A stretch of DNA of 39,991 nt. Source: Phycisphaeraceae bacterium. GTDB taxonomy: Bacteria > Planctomycetota > Phycisphaerae > Phycisphaerales > Phycisphaeraceae. The stretch lies in contig JADZET010000119.1 in NCBI GenBank assembly GCA_020850375.1, positions 1 to 39,991 on the forward strand, in the 5' to 3' direction. The notes below the pieces were generated by a model that made no database searches, had not been told where the DNA came from, and saw only the letters and a program-made list of their open reading frames with translations. Shown here in pieces: positions 1-7,126 of the stretch. How positions within the stretch are numbered: position 1 is the stretch's first letter; every line of letters starts with the position of its first letter. A program made the translations under genes and the position numbers.

Positions 1-127
1 TACGCCCTATGAGCAAGAATCCACACCACCCCCTGGTCTACAAGACCACCAAGGCCCAGGATGTCGCCGCCTCCGTAGACGCCGCCCTGCTGCTCCAGCT
101 CAACCGGCTCGAGAAGTACACCTCCAA
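1..127. repeat. Terminal direct repeat, left copy (circular closure)
   Basis: These 127 bases are identical to 39865-39991. An overlap of exactly 127 is a common maximum assembly k-mer, so the simplest reading is that the contig is a closed circle of 39,864 bp and not a genome with a real 127-bp terminal repeat. The gene starting at 9 is intact only in this copy. Confidence 0.95.
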
Positions 128-422
128 GCGGGGCCAGCTCGGCACGGCCATCAGCGCCGAGGCCTTCTTTGAGACCGTCGACCACCCGGCCGAGCCCTGG
201 GTCTGCTACATGGTGCCCGACGAGTACCTTGAGGTGATGCCCTTGTCGGAGATGACCGAGGCCGAGGCGGACAAGGCCTTCGGCTTGACCGTGCCCCTGG
301 GCGTGATCCCTCTGCATGAGGAGGTCGAGGCCGCCAAGCTGGCCGAGGCGGGCGCCGCCGAGGAGCCCGGCATCGTCGCCCGTGTGCTTAGCGCCGTGGC
401 CGGCCTGTTCAGGCGGACCTGA
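9..422 (+). CDS. Hypothetical protein, 137 aa, follows the lectin-like gene
   Basis: I do not recognise a family. The product is acidic and mostly soluble. It begins with MSKNPHHPLVYKTT and ends in a short hydrophobic/basic tail (VLSAVAGLFRRT) that might form an amphipathic helix. In the circular map its ATG overlaps the stop of the lectin-like gene (39100-39876) as ATGA, so the two are translationally coupled and probably belong to the same virion-surface module. A small structural or chaperone role is an inference from position only. Confidence 0.75.
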   Translation: MSKNPHHPLVYKTTKAQDVAASVDAALLLQLNRLEKYTSKRGQLGTAISAEAFFETVDHPAEPWVCYMVPDEYLEVMPLSEMTEAEADKAFGLTVPLGVIPLHEEVEAAKLAEAGAAEEPGIVARVLSAVAGLFRRT

Positions 423-456
423 GCCTTCTCCCATCCCCACCCGCAAGGAGCGACCG

Positions 457-960
457 ATGAACACGACGAAGCACCGGCATCTCGTCTGGATTCTGCTGCT
501 GGGCCTCGGCGCCGCCGCCCTCTCGCCGTGCGCCCTGGCCCAGGAGACCCAGCCCTCCGAGCCGCAGACACAGCCCGCACTCTCCAAGTACGACATGAAC
601 GGCGACGGCGTGGTCAACATCCAGGACAGCAACGACTTCATCGCGGCCATGCTGGCCGGCTACTTCACGGTGCAGGACATCAACCCCTTCCTGGCCGAGG
701 TAGCCCAGTCTCAGCCCCAGATCCAGGTGATCATCGGCACCGGCGGCGCCATCTACGTGGACAACGAGATCCCGATTCAGTCTGGGGCCGATCCCGACAG
801 GTTCTACATCGTCTGCCGCGGCCTCGTGGCCATCGAGGGCGTCGAGTACGCCCTGACCACTGACGGCCGGCGGTGTGAGGTGCTCAGGCTCTGCGGCCAG
901 CTCGGCGTGCCCCGCGAGCAGGTGACCATCGTGATCATCCCCAACCCGCCACAGCCGTGA
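457..960 (+). CDS. Exported dockerin-like (EF-hand repeat) protein
   Basis: The product is 167 aa. A classic signal peptide (basic N-terminus MNTTKHRH, hydrophobic ILLLGLGAAAL, likely cleavage after ALAQ near residue 29) is followed by a spacer rich in Q, P and E and then a single dockerin-type calcium repeat, KYDMNGDGVVNIQDSNDF, near residues 46-63. The C-terminal half is beta-rich and has two cysteines. The start at 457 is set by AAGGAG at 444-449. Dockerin repeats of the DxNGDGVVNxxD form are very common in secreted planctomycete proteins, so this is the best host clue in the window. An exported phage protein could act at the cell surface (lysis, superinfection exclusion, adhesion); which one is unknown. 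Confidence 0.8.
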   Translation: MNTTKHRHLVWILLLGLGAAALSPCALAQETQPSEPQTQPALSKYDMNGDGVVNIQDSNDFIAAMLAGYFTVQDINPFLAEVAQSQPQIQVIIGTGGAIYVDNEIPIQSGADPDRFYIVCRGLVAIEGVEYALTTDGRRCEVLRLCGQLGVPREQVTIVIIPNPPQP

Positions 961-1014
961 TGGAAACGACGATGGGGGATGGGCAGGCGGACAAGGGCGA
1001 GAAGATCGGGTAAC

Positions 1015-2295
1015 ATGGACGCCATGGACAAGCCATCGCTGAAAACGAGGGCCTTTACCGACGGACCCGGCGGCAAACCGGTCGAGGAATGCCACCACGG
1101 CGAGAAGATTCAGGAGGCGTGGATCAGCAGTCTCGCCGAGATGGTGCTGAGGGGTGCTGGTTGGATCCCCAAGAGCCTTAAGATAGGTCTTGAGATCATC
1201 TGTGTTTTTCCACATCGCGTCTTTATTGTGTTCTTCCTGGGGGATTCGAGAGATTCTCTGGACATCAATCTTGCGAGCGTCGAAGCCCACGGCTCGTGCC
1301 TCACCGAGAGCCTGGACGACTACTACACCCGACGCATCATGGAGGACCTCGCCCAGGCGTGCCTCAAGGAGATAGCTCGACTGCTCGGCCTCGTGTATTC
1401 ACACCCACCCAAGGAGCATCCCATGCAGGATTCAGACATCTTCGGCGCCAACTGGCGGGCCCTCGACTATCCGGTCTACCGCAGCCACAAGGCGGTCAAG
1501 GCGTTCAAGATCTTGGCAGTCTTGGCAGTCGATGGAGAAAACAATAAAATCACCTCTCTCCTGGGAAAGTCCGGTCAGTACTGCACTGTCTCTGATGAGT
1601 GGATGCATCGCCACCACCCAAAGGTCGGCGGCTACGTCGTCTTCTACCATGACGGCTACGTCTCCTACTCCCCCGCCGAGGCGTTCGAGAGCGGCTACAC
1701 CCTGCTTCCCCACGCCTTCACCAAAGATCAGGCGGTCAAAAACTACGTCGAAGCCACGATTCAGAGCCTTAAGGACACGCCTCCCTCCGCCAGCCAGGTG
1801 CAGACACAAGCTCAGCGCAACGTGGAGACCGACTGCACCGTCACGCAAGAAGAACTGGACGCCGCCGCGAGCAGGCCGAGGGGTGACGACCCCATCGGTG
1901 TGGTTACATCCGAAGCGGATCGTCTCGTTCGTCGGTCCGGCTCCTGGATCGGGGGCAGATCCCTGGCCACACACAGCCCCTCCAACGTGGCCTCGATTGA
2001 CGGCATCGGGCCTGGCGGAGCCCATCACCACTACAAGGTCATGATGGGGCCTTCCGGGACGTGCGACATCTGGTTTTTTAGAGGGCCTAGAAACTCGACG
2101 GGGGCCGGGGCTGGCCTCTTCGAGGACGACCTGCTGGCGATCCTCGAGGACCGCATGGCCTGCTTCGAGCGGGGCGAGTTCAGCCACCCGGCCAACCACG
2201 AGGCCCTGCTGCACATCCAGAAGGCCCGCGAAGCCCTGGCCGGTCGGGTGGCCGAACGCCTGGCCCGTGGCGTCCTGGGAAAGCACGAGAAATGA
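1015..2295 (+). CDS. Composite phage protein with Acb2/Tad1-like C-terminal domain
   Basis: The product is 426 aa and shows three parts. Residues 1-136 are unrecognised, with a hydrophobic stretch (IICVFPHRVFIVFFLG). From residue 137 (an in-frame ATG at 1423 preceded by AAGGAG at 1411-1416) comes a segment containing PVYRSHKAVKAFKI and VGGYVVFYHDGYVSYSPAEA, resembling a widespread phage hypothetical that ends in a SFSPAxAFExGYT motif. The last ~95 residues (GGAHHHYKV, FEDDLLAILEDRMACFERGEF, then a helical hairpin ending RLARGVLGKHE) match the pattern I associate with Acb2/Tad1-domain proteins, cyclic-nucleotide sponges that block CBASS or Thoeris. Base use in the first 400 nt is more AT-rich than the neighbours. 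Translation may start at 1015, at 1423, or both. The stop overlaps the next start as ATGA. Confidence 0.65.
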   Translation: MDAMDKPSLKTRAFTDGPGGKPVEECHHGEKIQEAWISSLAEMVLRGAGWIPKSLKIGLEIICVFPHRVFIVFFLGDSRDSLDINLASVEAHGSCLTESLDDYYTRRIMEDLAQACLKEIARLLGLVYSHPPKEHPMQDSDIFGANWRALDYPVYRSHKAVKAFKILAVLAVDGENNKITSLLGKSGQYCTVSDEWMHRHHPKVGGYVVFYHDGYVSYSPAEAFESGYTLLPHAFTKDQAVKNYVEATIQSLKDTPPSASQVQTQAQRNVETDCTVTQEELDAAASRPRGDDPIGVVTSEADRLVRRSGSWIGGRSLATHSPSNVASIDGIGPGGAHHHYKVMMGPSGTCDIWFFRGPRNSTGAGAGLFEDDLLAILEDRMACFERGEFSHPANHEALLHIQKAREALAGRVAERLARGVLGKHEK

Positions 2296-2540
2296 GTCCA
2301 AAAGAACCGCTGACGATCTCCTGTCGTGTCATCGGCGGCCCCTGCGACGGACGGCTGATCACCGTGCCAGCCGACTCATCCGGCCCGCTGTCCGAGGTGC
2401 TTTACCTGATACCTCCGCCCATCACTTATGTGTATGTTTTCAACTCGGGACCGCCCTCGAACGAGGATCGCGTTTTTCGTAATGCCATCTACAGGTTTGA
2501 TTTCAACCGCTTCACCTACGTCTTTTCAGGGATGTCGTGA
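2292..2540 (+). CDS. Small hypothetical, GGPxDG-type, paralogue A
   Basis: The product is 82 aa. It starts at an ATG overlapping the previous stop (ATGA). Visible motifs are CRVIGGPCDGRLITVPAD near the N-terminus and AIYRFDFNRFTYVF at the C-terminus. This is the layout of a common small phage protein in which a GGPxDG turn is followed by a YxxxxxxFxY ending. It is similar in both motifs to the next gene, so the pair looks like a tandem duplication. Function unknown. Confidence 0.7.
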   Translation: MSPKEPLTISCRVIGGPCDGRLITVPADSSGPLSEVLYLIPPPITYVYVFNSGPPSNEDRVFRNAIYRFDFNRFTYVFSGMS

Positions 2541-2544
2541 CAAA

Positions 2545-2799
2545 ATGGGTACCCCTTCATCGTCGCCAACTGTCTCCGTCACCCTTGTGGGAGGTCCGCG
2601 CGGCGGGGATATTCTGCTTGTCCCGGCGACGCGCCGCTACCTTCCACTCCCCAAAATGTTGCTTGTGCCATTTAGACCGAAGCGGCATATGCAATTCTTG
2701 CCCGCCAAGGGCCGGAACTTCGATCGTCTTTTTGGGACCGCAGTTTACCGATGGCGTCCGAAGCGTAAGGCCTTCGTGTTTGCCCACATCGAAGCATGA
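2545..2799 (+). CDS. Small hypothetical, GGPxDG-type, paralogue B
   Basis: The product is 84 aa. VTLVGGPRGGDILLVPAT aligns with the N-terminal motif of the preceding gene and TAVYRWRPKRKAFVFAH with its C-terminal motif. The centre differs and is basic (VPFRPKRHMQFLPAKGRN). The start ATG lies 5 nt after the previous stop. It is followed by a rho-independent terminator at 2855-2880, so it ends the first transcription unit. Function unknown. Confidence 0.65.
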   Translation: MGTPSSSPTVSVTLVGGPRGGDILLVPATRRYLPLPKMLLVPFRPKRHMQFLPAKGRNFDRLFGTAVYRWRPKRKAFVFAHIEA

Positions 2800-2854
2800 G
2801 CGGCATCGGGGCCGGCTCGTAGCTGTCACCCCATGAACAGGATGCCGGTCGGAG

Positions 2855-2880
2855 CCCCGCTGGTCGCCGGCGGGGTTTTT
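2855..2880 (+). terminator. Rho-independent terminator
   Basis: Stem CCCCGC (2855-2860) pairs with GCGGGG (2870-2875), 9-nt loop, then TTTTT at 2876-2880. It closes the 457-2799 gene group. Confidence 0.85.
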
Positions 2881-2887
2881 GTTTAAG

Positions 2888-3144
2888 ATGTCCGACATGC
2901 ACGTCACGGCACTGGCCCCCTGGATGGGCGCGAAGCGCGGCATGGCCGACCTGATCGTCAGGGCCCTGGGGCCGCACCGCGTCTACTGGGAGCTATGCTG
3001 CGGGAGCATGGCCGTGCTGCTGGCCAAGCCACCCGTGCAAGCCTTCTTCGCATCGGGGGCAACGGCGTCGTCCCCCTCTGCGCCGCCCGGGCCTTCGTTG
3101 AACTTTTCGCGTGCGTTATGGATGAACTGGTGGACCCGTCATAG
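2888..3144 (+). pseudogene. Chimeric DNA-methyltransferase remnant (Dam-like N-terminus, other MTase C-terminus)
   Basis: The frame starting at 2888 encodes APWMGAKRGMADLI and YWELCCGSMAVLLAKPP, which fit the N-terminal SAM-binding region of D12-class (Dam-type) N6-adenine methyltransferases (PWxGxKR and ExCxGSxAV). The similarity stops at about 3033. From about 3034 a different frame reads LLRIGGNGVVPLCAARAF and ends at TAG 3142-3144; the GNGVVP element is typical of the C-terminal end of DNA (usually cytosine) methyltransferases. A deletion therefore appears to have joined the head of one methyltransferase to the tail of another, out of frame. All central catalytic motifs (such as DPPY) are missing, so it cannot be active. 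Reading on in the first frame reaches a stop at 3316 through non-homologous sequence. Confidence 0.6.
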
Positions 3145-3176
3145 GCGGGCCCTTTGTTTGATCTTGGAGGTATCCC

Positions 3177-3425
3177 TTGAGCACCACCACCGTGACCACA
3201 CTAAAGAACGCGGACTGGGATCGCCTGGAGAAGAACGTGACCCGCAAGATCGGGTTACTCCGGGCGACCGTGGCGGCGTTGCCCGAGGACGAGACGGGCA
3301 ACAAGATCGCGCGTGATATCTATCTGCCGCTGGTGAGACTGCTTGCCAACTTCTGCGCGTCGATCGATGAGGAGGTCCCGCAGGACGATGGGCCAGCCGC
3401 AGAAGCCGCCGGATGTTCGCCATGA
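3177..3425 (+). CDS. Hypothetical helical protein, TTG start
   Basis: The product is 82 aa, predicted mostly alpha-helical and amphipathic (RLEKNVTRKIGLLRATVAAL). The TTG at 3177 is chosen because TTGGAGG sits at 3164-3170 with ideal spacing; no in-frame ATG fits. Its stop overlaps the next start as ATGA. No family recognised. Confidence 0.6.
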   Translation: MSTTTVTTLKNADWDRLEKNVTRKIGLLRATVAALPEDETGNKIARDIYLPLVRLLANFCASIDEEVPQDDGPAAEAAGCSP

Positions 3426-3778
3426 AGTCCATTCAGCTACCTCTCTTCCCGGCGACAAAGATCACCCTAACCAGCACGTTTGAGGAGATGTTTTTAGCTG
3501 GTGGGGTGTGGCTAAACGAAGCCGAAAGACGTGAGCGTTGGGAGAGGTGGAAGCATATAGCCAGGAAGCGTAAGTGCAGCAAATTAGCGGAAGAATACTG
3601 GGCTGATGTTTCCGCTTGCACAGAAGGGGGGACCTGTAAGCATCTCAGCGGAGACTGGTGTACCCAGTTCGGCCTTCCCGCAACCGTCAACCCTCTCTGG
3701 AGCTTCCGCAGTGGCACGATCGGTATGGCCTGCATGGGGTTCGGGAAAGATCCCCCCTCCCCCGACGCCGTAGGATGA
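3422..3778 (+). CDS. Hypothetical cysteine-rich protein upstream of terminase
   Basis: The product is 118 aa. It begins MKSIQLPLFP and has a charged helical middle, then a cysteine cluster (SACTEGGTCKHLSGDWCTQFGL followed by GMACMGFG) that could bind zinc with four cysteines. It ends 6 nt before the terminase gene and is probably co-expressed with it. DNA composition is less GC-rich than the terminase. A small-terminase role is possible from position but I see no helix-turn-helix, so no function is assigned. Confidence 0.7.
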   Translation: MKSIQLPLFPATKITLTSTFEEMFLAGGVWLNEAERRERWERWKHIARKRKCSKLAEEYWADVSACTEGGTCKHLSGDWCTQFGLPATVNPLWSFRSGTIGMACMGFGKDPPSPDAVG

Positions 3779-3784
3779 GCCGGC

Positions 3785-5515
3785 ATGACCCTCCTCGACG
3801 CCGAGGCCCAGAGCACCGTCCAGGCCGCCGACCACGCGGCCCGGCAGTCCAACCGCTTCCGGCAGGTCAGCCCGGTCTGGTACTTCGCGCCGCATGACAA
3901 GGGCCAGATCCAGGCCATCGCCTCCGACGCCACCTACCGCATCCTGATCCCCGGCAACGGATTCGGCAAGACCACCACGATGGCCATGGACGCCGAGTTC
4001 CTGCTCCAGGGCATCGACCCCTTCAAACCTCATATTCTCCCCAAGGGCCGGCCGGCGGTGGCGGCCTGGTTCTGCATGAAGTACCAGCAGTTCGAGCTGA
4101 TCCGACCCCTGCTCGAAAAGGTCCTGACCCGCACCTGGAAGTGGGACGGGCAGAAACATCGCTACCGCTGGCCCAACGGGGCCCAGCTCTTCATCCTCTC
4201 CTCGGACTCGGACTGGACGGCCATCCAGGGCATCCCCCTTGACGCGGTCTACTTCGATGAACACCCCGGGCGCGGCTTCTGGAACGAGATGCTCTACCGC
4301 CGCCGCGGGGAGTACCTCACCCGCTACATGGTCGCCGCCACCATGACCCAGGGGCTGACCTGGTTCATCAAGGAGGTGATCCAGCCCTGGGAGAAGTACT
4401 GCATGGACAAGGGCCTGACCCTTGACCAGGCCATGGAGGCCCAGCCCCACCCCACCACCTTCTGCTGGCTCAAGGGCGGCATCGAGGACAACCCAGCCAT
4501 GAGCCGGTCCGATGTCGAGCACTACGACTCGATCACCACCACCTGCGAGGCCGAGCGGGGCGTCCGCCGGCGCGGCGGCTACGCCGACTTCACCGGGCGT
4601 GGCGTGTTCGACCGCGGGGTCCTCGACCGCCTGATCGCCCGCGCCCTGCCGGGGGAGGTCGGCGGCTTCGTGTTCCTGCCTGACTCGGACGTCCGGCTGG
4701 CCGAGCGCCTGCCCCACCGGCCGCGCGGCACCAACCTGCACCGCTTCTGGGGCGCCCGCGAGCCGCGGTTCTTCCGCTGGGTGCCCGACGCACCACCGGA
4801 AGGGGGACGCATCACCCTCTTCGAGCCCCCGGACCCCGGCCAGGCAGGCAACTACGTGGTGGGCGCCGACTTCGCCGCCGGGCTCGAGGGCATGGACTAC
4901 GACGCCGCCGTGGTGGGGCTCAAGACCCCCGAGGGGCCCGTCCGCCAGGTGGCCGAGGCATTGGGCCACTGGGGCGACGTGGCCTTCGCCGAGGTCCTCT
5001 ACGCCCTCTGCACGGTCTACTTCAACGCCTTCCTGTGCGGGGAGCGGCAGTTCGGCCTGCCGACCATGCGCCGGCTCTATGATGAGATGGGCTACAGCTA
5101 CCAGTATGCCCAGCGCGACGACCAGCGCCGCAGCCGCCGGCCAAGCGACCTGCTCGGCCATCACCGCTTCGCCGGCGACACCATCATCCCCCGCCACCAG
5201 GCCGACCTGCGCAACGGTTCGATCGTCCTGGTCAGCCCCGACTGCCTGGAGCAGCACCGCCACTACCAGTTCCGGCCGCGCAAGCAGAACGTCATGATCG
5301 ACGACGTCCGCCGCAGCGGGGACCTGACCACCGGGGCCCCCGACGGCGAGTTCGACGACCTGGTCATGGCCGCCGCCTACATGGGCCACGCCGCCCGCGA
5401 GGTCATCCACTTCCAGCCCCCACGCCCCGCCTACCGCCCCGGGTCGGCGGGCGATATCCTGGGGCTCGACGAGATCCACGCCGGCCCGGCACCCCGCGAC
5501 CCCTACCGGCGTTGA
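3785..5515 (+). CDS. terL: Terminase large subunit (DNA-packaging ATPase/nuclease)
   Basis: The product is 576 aa, a normal length for TerL. The motor translocates phage DNA into the procapsid through the portal and cuts the concatemer. Visible motifs: Walker A GNGFGKTT at residues 58-64 region, Walker B DAVYFDEH at 153-160 (catalytic Glu following Asp), and a C-terminal RNase-H-like nuclease with GADFAAGLEGMDYDAA near 360-375 and FDDLVMA near 523-528, supplying the acidic metal ligands. There is no obvious small subunit immediately upstream. The stop TGA lies inside the TTGACA box of the promoter for the next gene. Confidence 0.95.
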   Translation: MTLLDAEAQSTVQAADHAARQSNRFRQVSPVWYFAPHDKGQIQAIASDATYRILIPGNGFGKTTTMAMDAEFLLQGIDPFKPHILPKGRPAVAAWFCMKYQQFELIRPLLEKVLTRTWKWDGQKHRYRWPNGAQLFILSSDSDWTAIQGIPLDAVYFDEHPGRGFWNEMLYRRRGEYLTRYMVAATMTQGLTWFIKEVIQPWEKYCMDKGLTLDQAMEAQPHPTTFCWLKGGIEDNPAMSRSDVEHYDSITTTCEAERGVRRRGGYADFTGRGVFDRGVLDRLIARALPGEVGGFVFLPDSDVRLAERLPHRPRGTNLHRFWGAREPRFFRWVPDAPPEGGRITLFEPPDPGQAGNYVVGADFAAGLEGMDYDAAVVGLKTPEGPVRQVAEALGHWGDVAFAEVLYALCTVYFNAFLCGERQFGLPTMRRLYDEMGYSYQYAQRDDQRRSRRPSDLLGHHRFAGDTIIPRHQADLRNGSIVLVSPDCLEQHRHYQFRPRKQNVMIDDVRRSGDLTTGAPDGEFDDLVMAAAYMGHAAREVIHFQPPRPAYRPGSAGDILGLDEIHAGPAPRDPYRR

Positions 5516-5539
5516 CAGTTCGGGCAATCTGGATACATT
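5512..5539 (+). promoter_or_regulatory. Sigma70-like promoter overlapping terL stop
   Basis: TTGACA at 5512-5517, a 16-nt spacer and TACATT at 5534-5539. The -35 is a perfect consensus match and the -10 matches 4 of 6. It would drive the genes from 5572 onwards, which have AGGAG just before the ATG. Confidence 0.6.
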
Positions 5540-5571
5540 GAACACCCACCCCAGCACCAGGAGCCGCACCC

Positions 5572-6015
5572 ATGGCCAAGAAGAAGCAGCAGGACGAATT
5601 CCCCGACGATGCCCCCGCGGAGGACATCCCGGCCCCCGCCCTCGACGACGGGCCCGATGAGGAACTCAGCGCCGAGGACCTCCGGGATCCCGCCGCCGTC
5701 ACGATCGAGAGCCCGCCCATCCACGCGCCCGGCCGCTCCGCAGCCCAGCAGTTCATCAACAGCCGCCGCTCCGCCACCGAGAAGAAGCAGGCGGCCGCTG
5801 GTGCCGCCGTCGGCCGGCCCTACGGCGGGGGCTCGATCCCCGGCCTGCTGGCCCTGGACCTGGTCAGCGCCCAGGCCGAGGACATGGCCACCGTCGCCAC
5901 CCAGTTCATCAACCTGGTCCGCTCGAGCGTCCCGAATCGCGACGACCAGGCCGCCGCCATCCGCCACATCCGCACCGCGTTCTGGACCGCCGCCAGCGGT
6001 CTGGCCGATCGCTGA
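5572..6015 (+). CDS. Hypothetical acidic protein after terL
   Basis: The product is 147 aa. It has a lysine/glutamine start (MAKKKQQ), an acidic, proline-rich and probably disordered first half (residues 8-60), and a helical second half with AAQQFINSRRSATEKKQAA and QFINLVRSSV. It is expressed from the promoter at 5512-5539. Charged disordered plus helical layout fits a head-assembly accessory protein, but this is inference. Confidence 0.7.
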   Translation: MAKKKQQDEFPDDAPAEDIPAPALDDGPDEELSAEDLRDPAAVTIESPPIHAPGRSAAQQFINSRRSATEKKQAAAGAAVGRPYGGGSIPGLLALDLVSAQAEDMATVATQFINLVRSSVPNRDDQAAAIRHIRTAFWTAASGLADR

Positions 6016-6025
6016 GCCCTCCCCC

Positions 6026-6496
6026 ATGCCCAAACTCGAAACGCTCGGCCCGGAAGAGGGCCGCAGGCAACTGATCGAGAACCTCGAACTCGCCACGAAA
6101 CTGGCCAGGCAGGGCCGGGCCATGACCCTGGCTCTCGCCGTGCGGCCCAGCGGGCTGGGAGCCGAGGATCAGTTCGTGGTCATGATCGACGCTCCCCCCA
6201 CGGAGCTTCCGGACGATCCAGAGGAGACGCTTGAGGACTTCACGCTCGACGCCAGGAGCCGTCTGCTGTACCTGCTGGACGTGACCCTTGAGGAGTGTTC
6301 CCGCCTCATGCTCCAGCATCAGTCCCGGATGAATCGCAACCCGTTCGGGCAGGCCTTCAAGGACATGGGCTACACCAAGTACCACATCCTGACCCACGAC
6401 GAGATCAAAAAGCTCCTCGTGGCCTTCCTGATCCAGTTCGGGGTCGGGCACACCCACACCCCCGGCAAGGATGAGACGGCCCCCAACATGGACTGA
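6026..6496 (+). CDS. Hypothetical protein in head operon
   Basis: The product is 156 aa, starting MPKLETLGPEEGRRQL. It looks like a soluble alpha/beta protein; the segment YTKYHILTHDEIKKLLVAFL is helical. It lies 10 nt after the previous gene and 3 nt before the next, so it is part of the same operon. No family recognised. Confidence 0.7.
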   Translation: MPKLETLGPEEGRRQLIENLELATKLARQGRAMTLALAVRPSGLGAEDQFVVMIDAPPTELPDDPEETLEDFTLDARSRLLYLLDVTLEECSRLMLQHQSRMNRNPFGQAFKDMGYTKYHILTHDEIKKLLVAFLIQFGVGHTHTPGKDETAPNMD

Positions 6497-6499
6497 CCC

Positions 6500-6946
6500 G
6501 TGCAACCACTCCACGCCCAGATCGTCCGGCTCTTCACGGTGGTGGGAGCCGCCGCGCCCATGCTCGACAAGCTCGAGGTCTGGATCACGCCTTACCCCCC
6601 GACCGTGGTGAGCTTCCGGGCCGTCACGCCGCGCCGCATCGTCATGTTCAACGCCGTGGCCATGGAGCGGGTCCTGGATGGTCGGACGACCTGGGGGGTC
6701 CTCGGGTCGGCCCTGCTGCTCTCGGACGAGGAGCGATCCCTCTACGGCCCGCCGCCGGAGTTCTGGCCGACCCTCGGGCCCGGCACGCTGGCCAGGATGC
6801 CCGTGCTCGAGGCCGTGACGCTCATGCAGGCCGTGATGCCCCAGCCGCGCCTGGCGGCCTCCAGACTGGCCTGGCCCAAGGATGACCACGCCGCCACCGA
6901 ACTGGTCGCCCAGTTCAACTCCCCCATCGCTTCCCGCCGACGGTAA
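6500..6946 (+). CDS. Hypothetical protein, GTG start
   Basis: The product is 148 aa. The GTG at 6500 follows the preceding TGA by 3 nt, which supports it as a coupled start. Contains a beta-rich region (LEVWITPYPPTVVSFRAVTP). It is the last gene before the terminator at 6965-7002. No family recognised. Confidence 0.7.
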   Translation: MQPLHAQIVRLFTVVGAAAPMLDKLEVWITPYPPTVVSFRAVTPRRIVMFNAVAMERVLDGRTTWGVLGSALLLSDEERSLYGPPPEFWPTLGPGTLARMPVLEAVTLMQAVMPQPRLAASRLAWPKDDHAATELVAQFNSPIASRRR

Positions 6947-6964
6947 ACTCGGGCCTCCTTGCAG

Positions 6965-7002
6965 CACCGTCCCGGTATGACACAGCCGTGGCGGTGTTTT
7001 TT
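6965..7002 (+). terminator. Putative rho-independent terminator
   Basis: CACCG (6965-6969) pairs with CGGTG (6992-6996), followed by six T. The stem is short and the loop long, so strength is uncertain, but it sits exactly between two units with a good promoter following. Confidence 0.5.
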
Positions 7003-7027
7003 CTCTCTCCATCCCATCTTGCCCGTC

Positions 7028-7056
7028 TTGCCGATTTGGCCCAGCTACCCCATAAT
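7028..7056 (+). promoter_or_regulatory. Strong sigma70-like promoter for scaffold/capsid unit
   Basis: TTGCCG at 7028-7033, exactly 17 nt, then CATAAT at 7051-7056. Placed between a terminator and the scaffold/capsid genes, it is the likely late head promoter. The leader to the ATG at 7127 is about 65 nt. Confidence 0.65.
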
Positions 7057-7126
7057 GACATCGCCGCGGAAGGTGATGGCCCGGGTGTGCCTCGTCATCG
7101 CCCCACCCCAACGCAGCGAGGTGACC

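Noticed and set aside
409..1290. Long minus-strand ORF of 293 aa
   Set aside because: It is a GC-rich shadow of two real plus-strand genes; its composition is Gly/His/Asp-rich with no motif.
3584..5569. 661-aa minus-strand ORF opposite terL
   Set aside because: Shadow of terL caused by GC-rich third positions.
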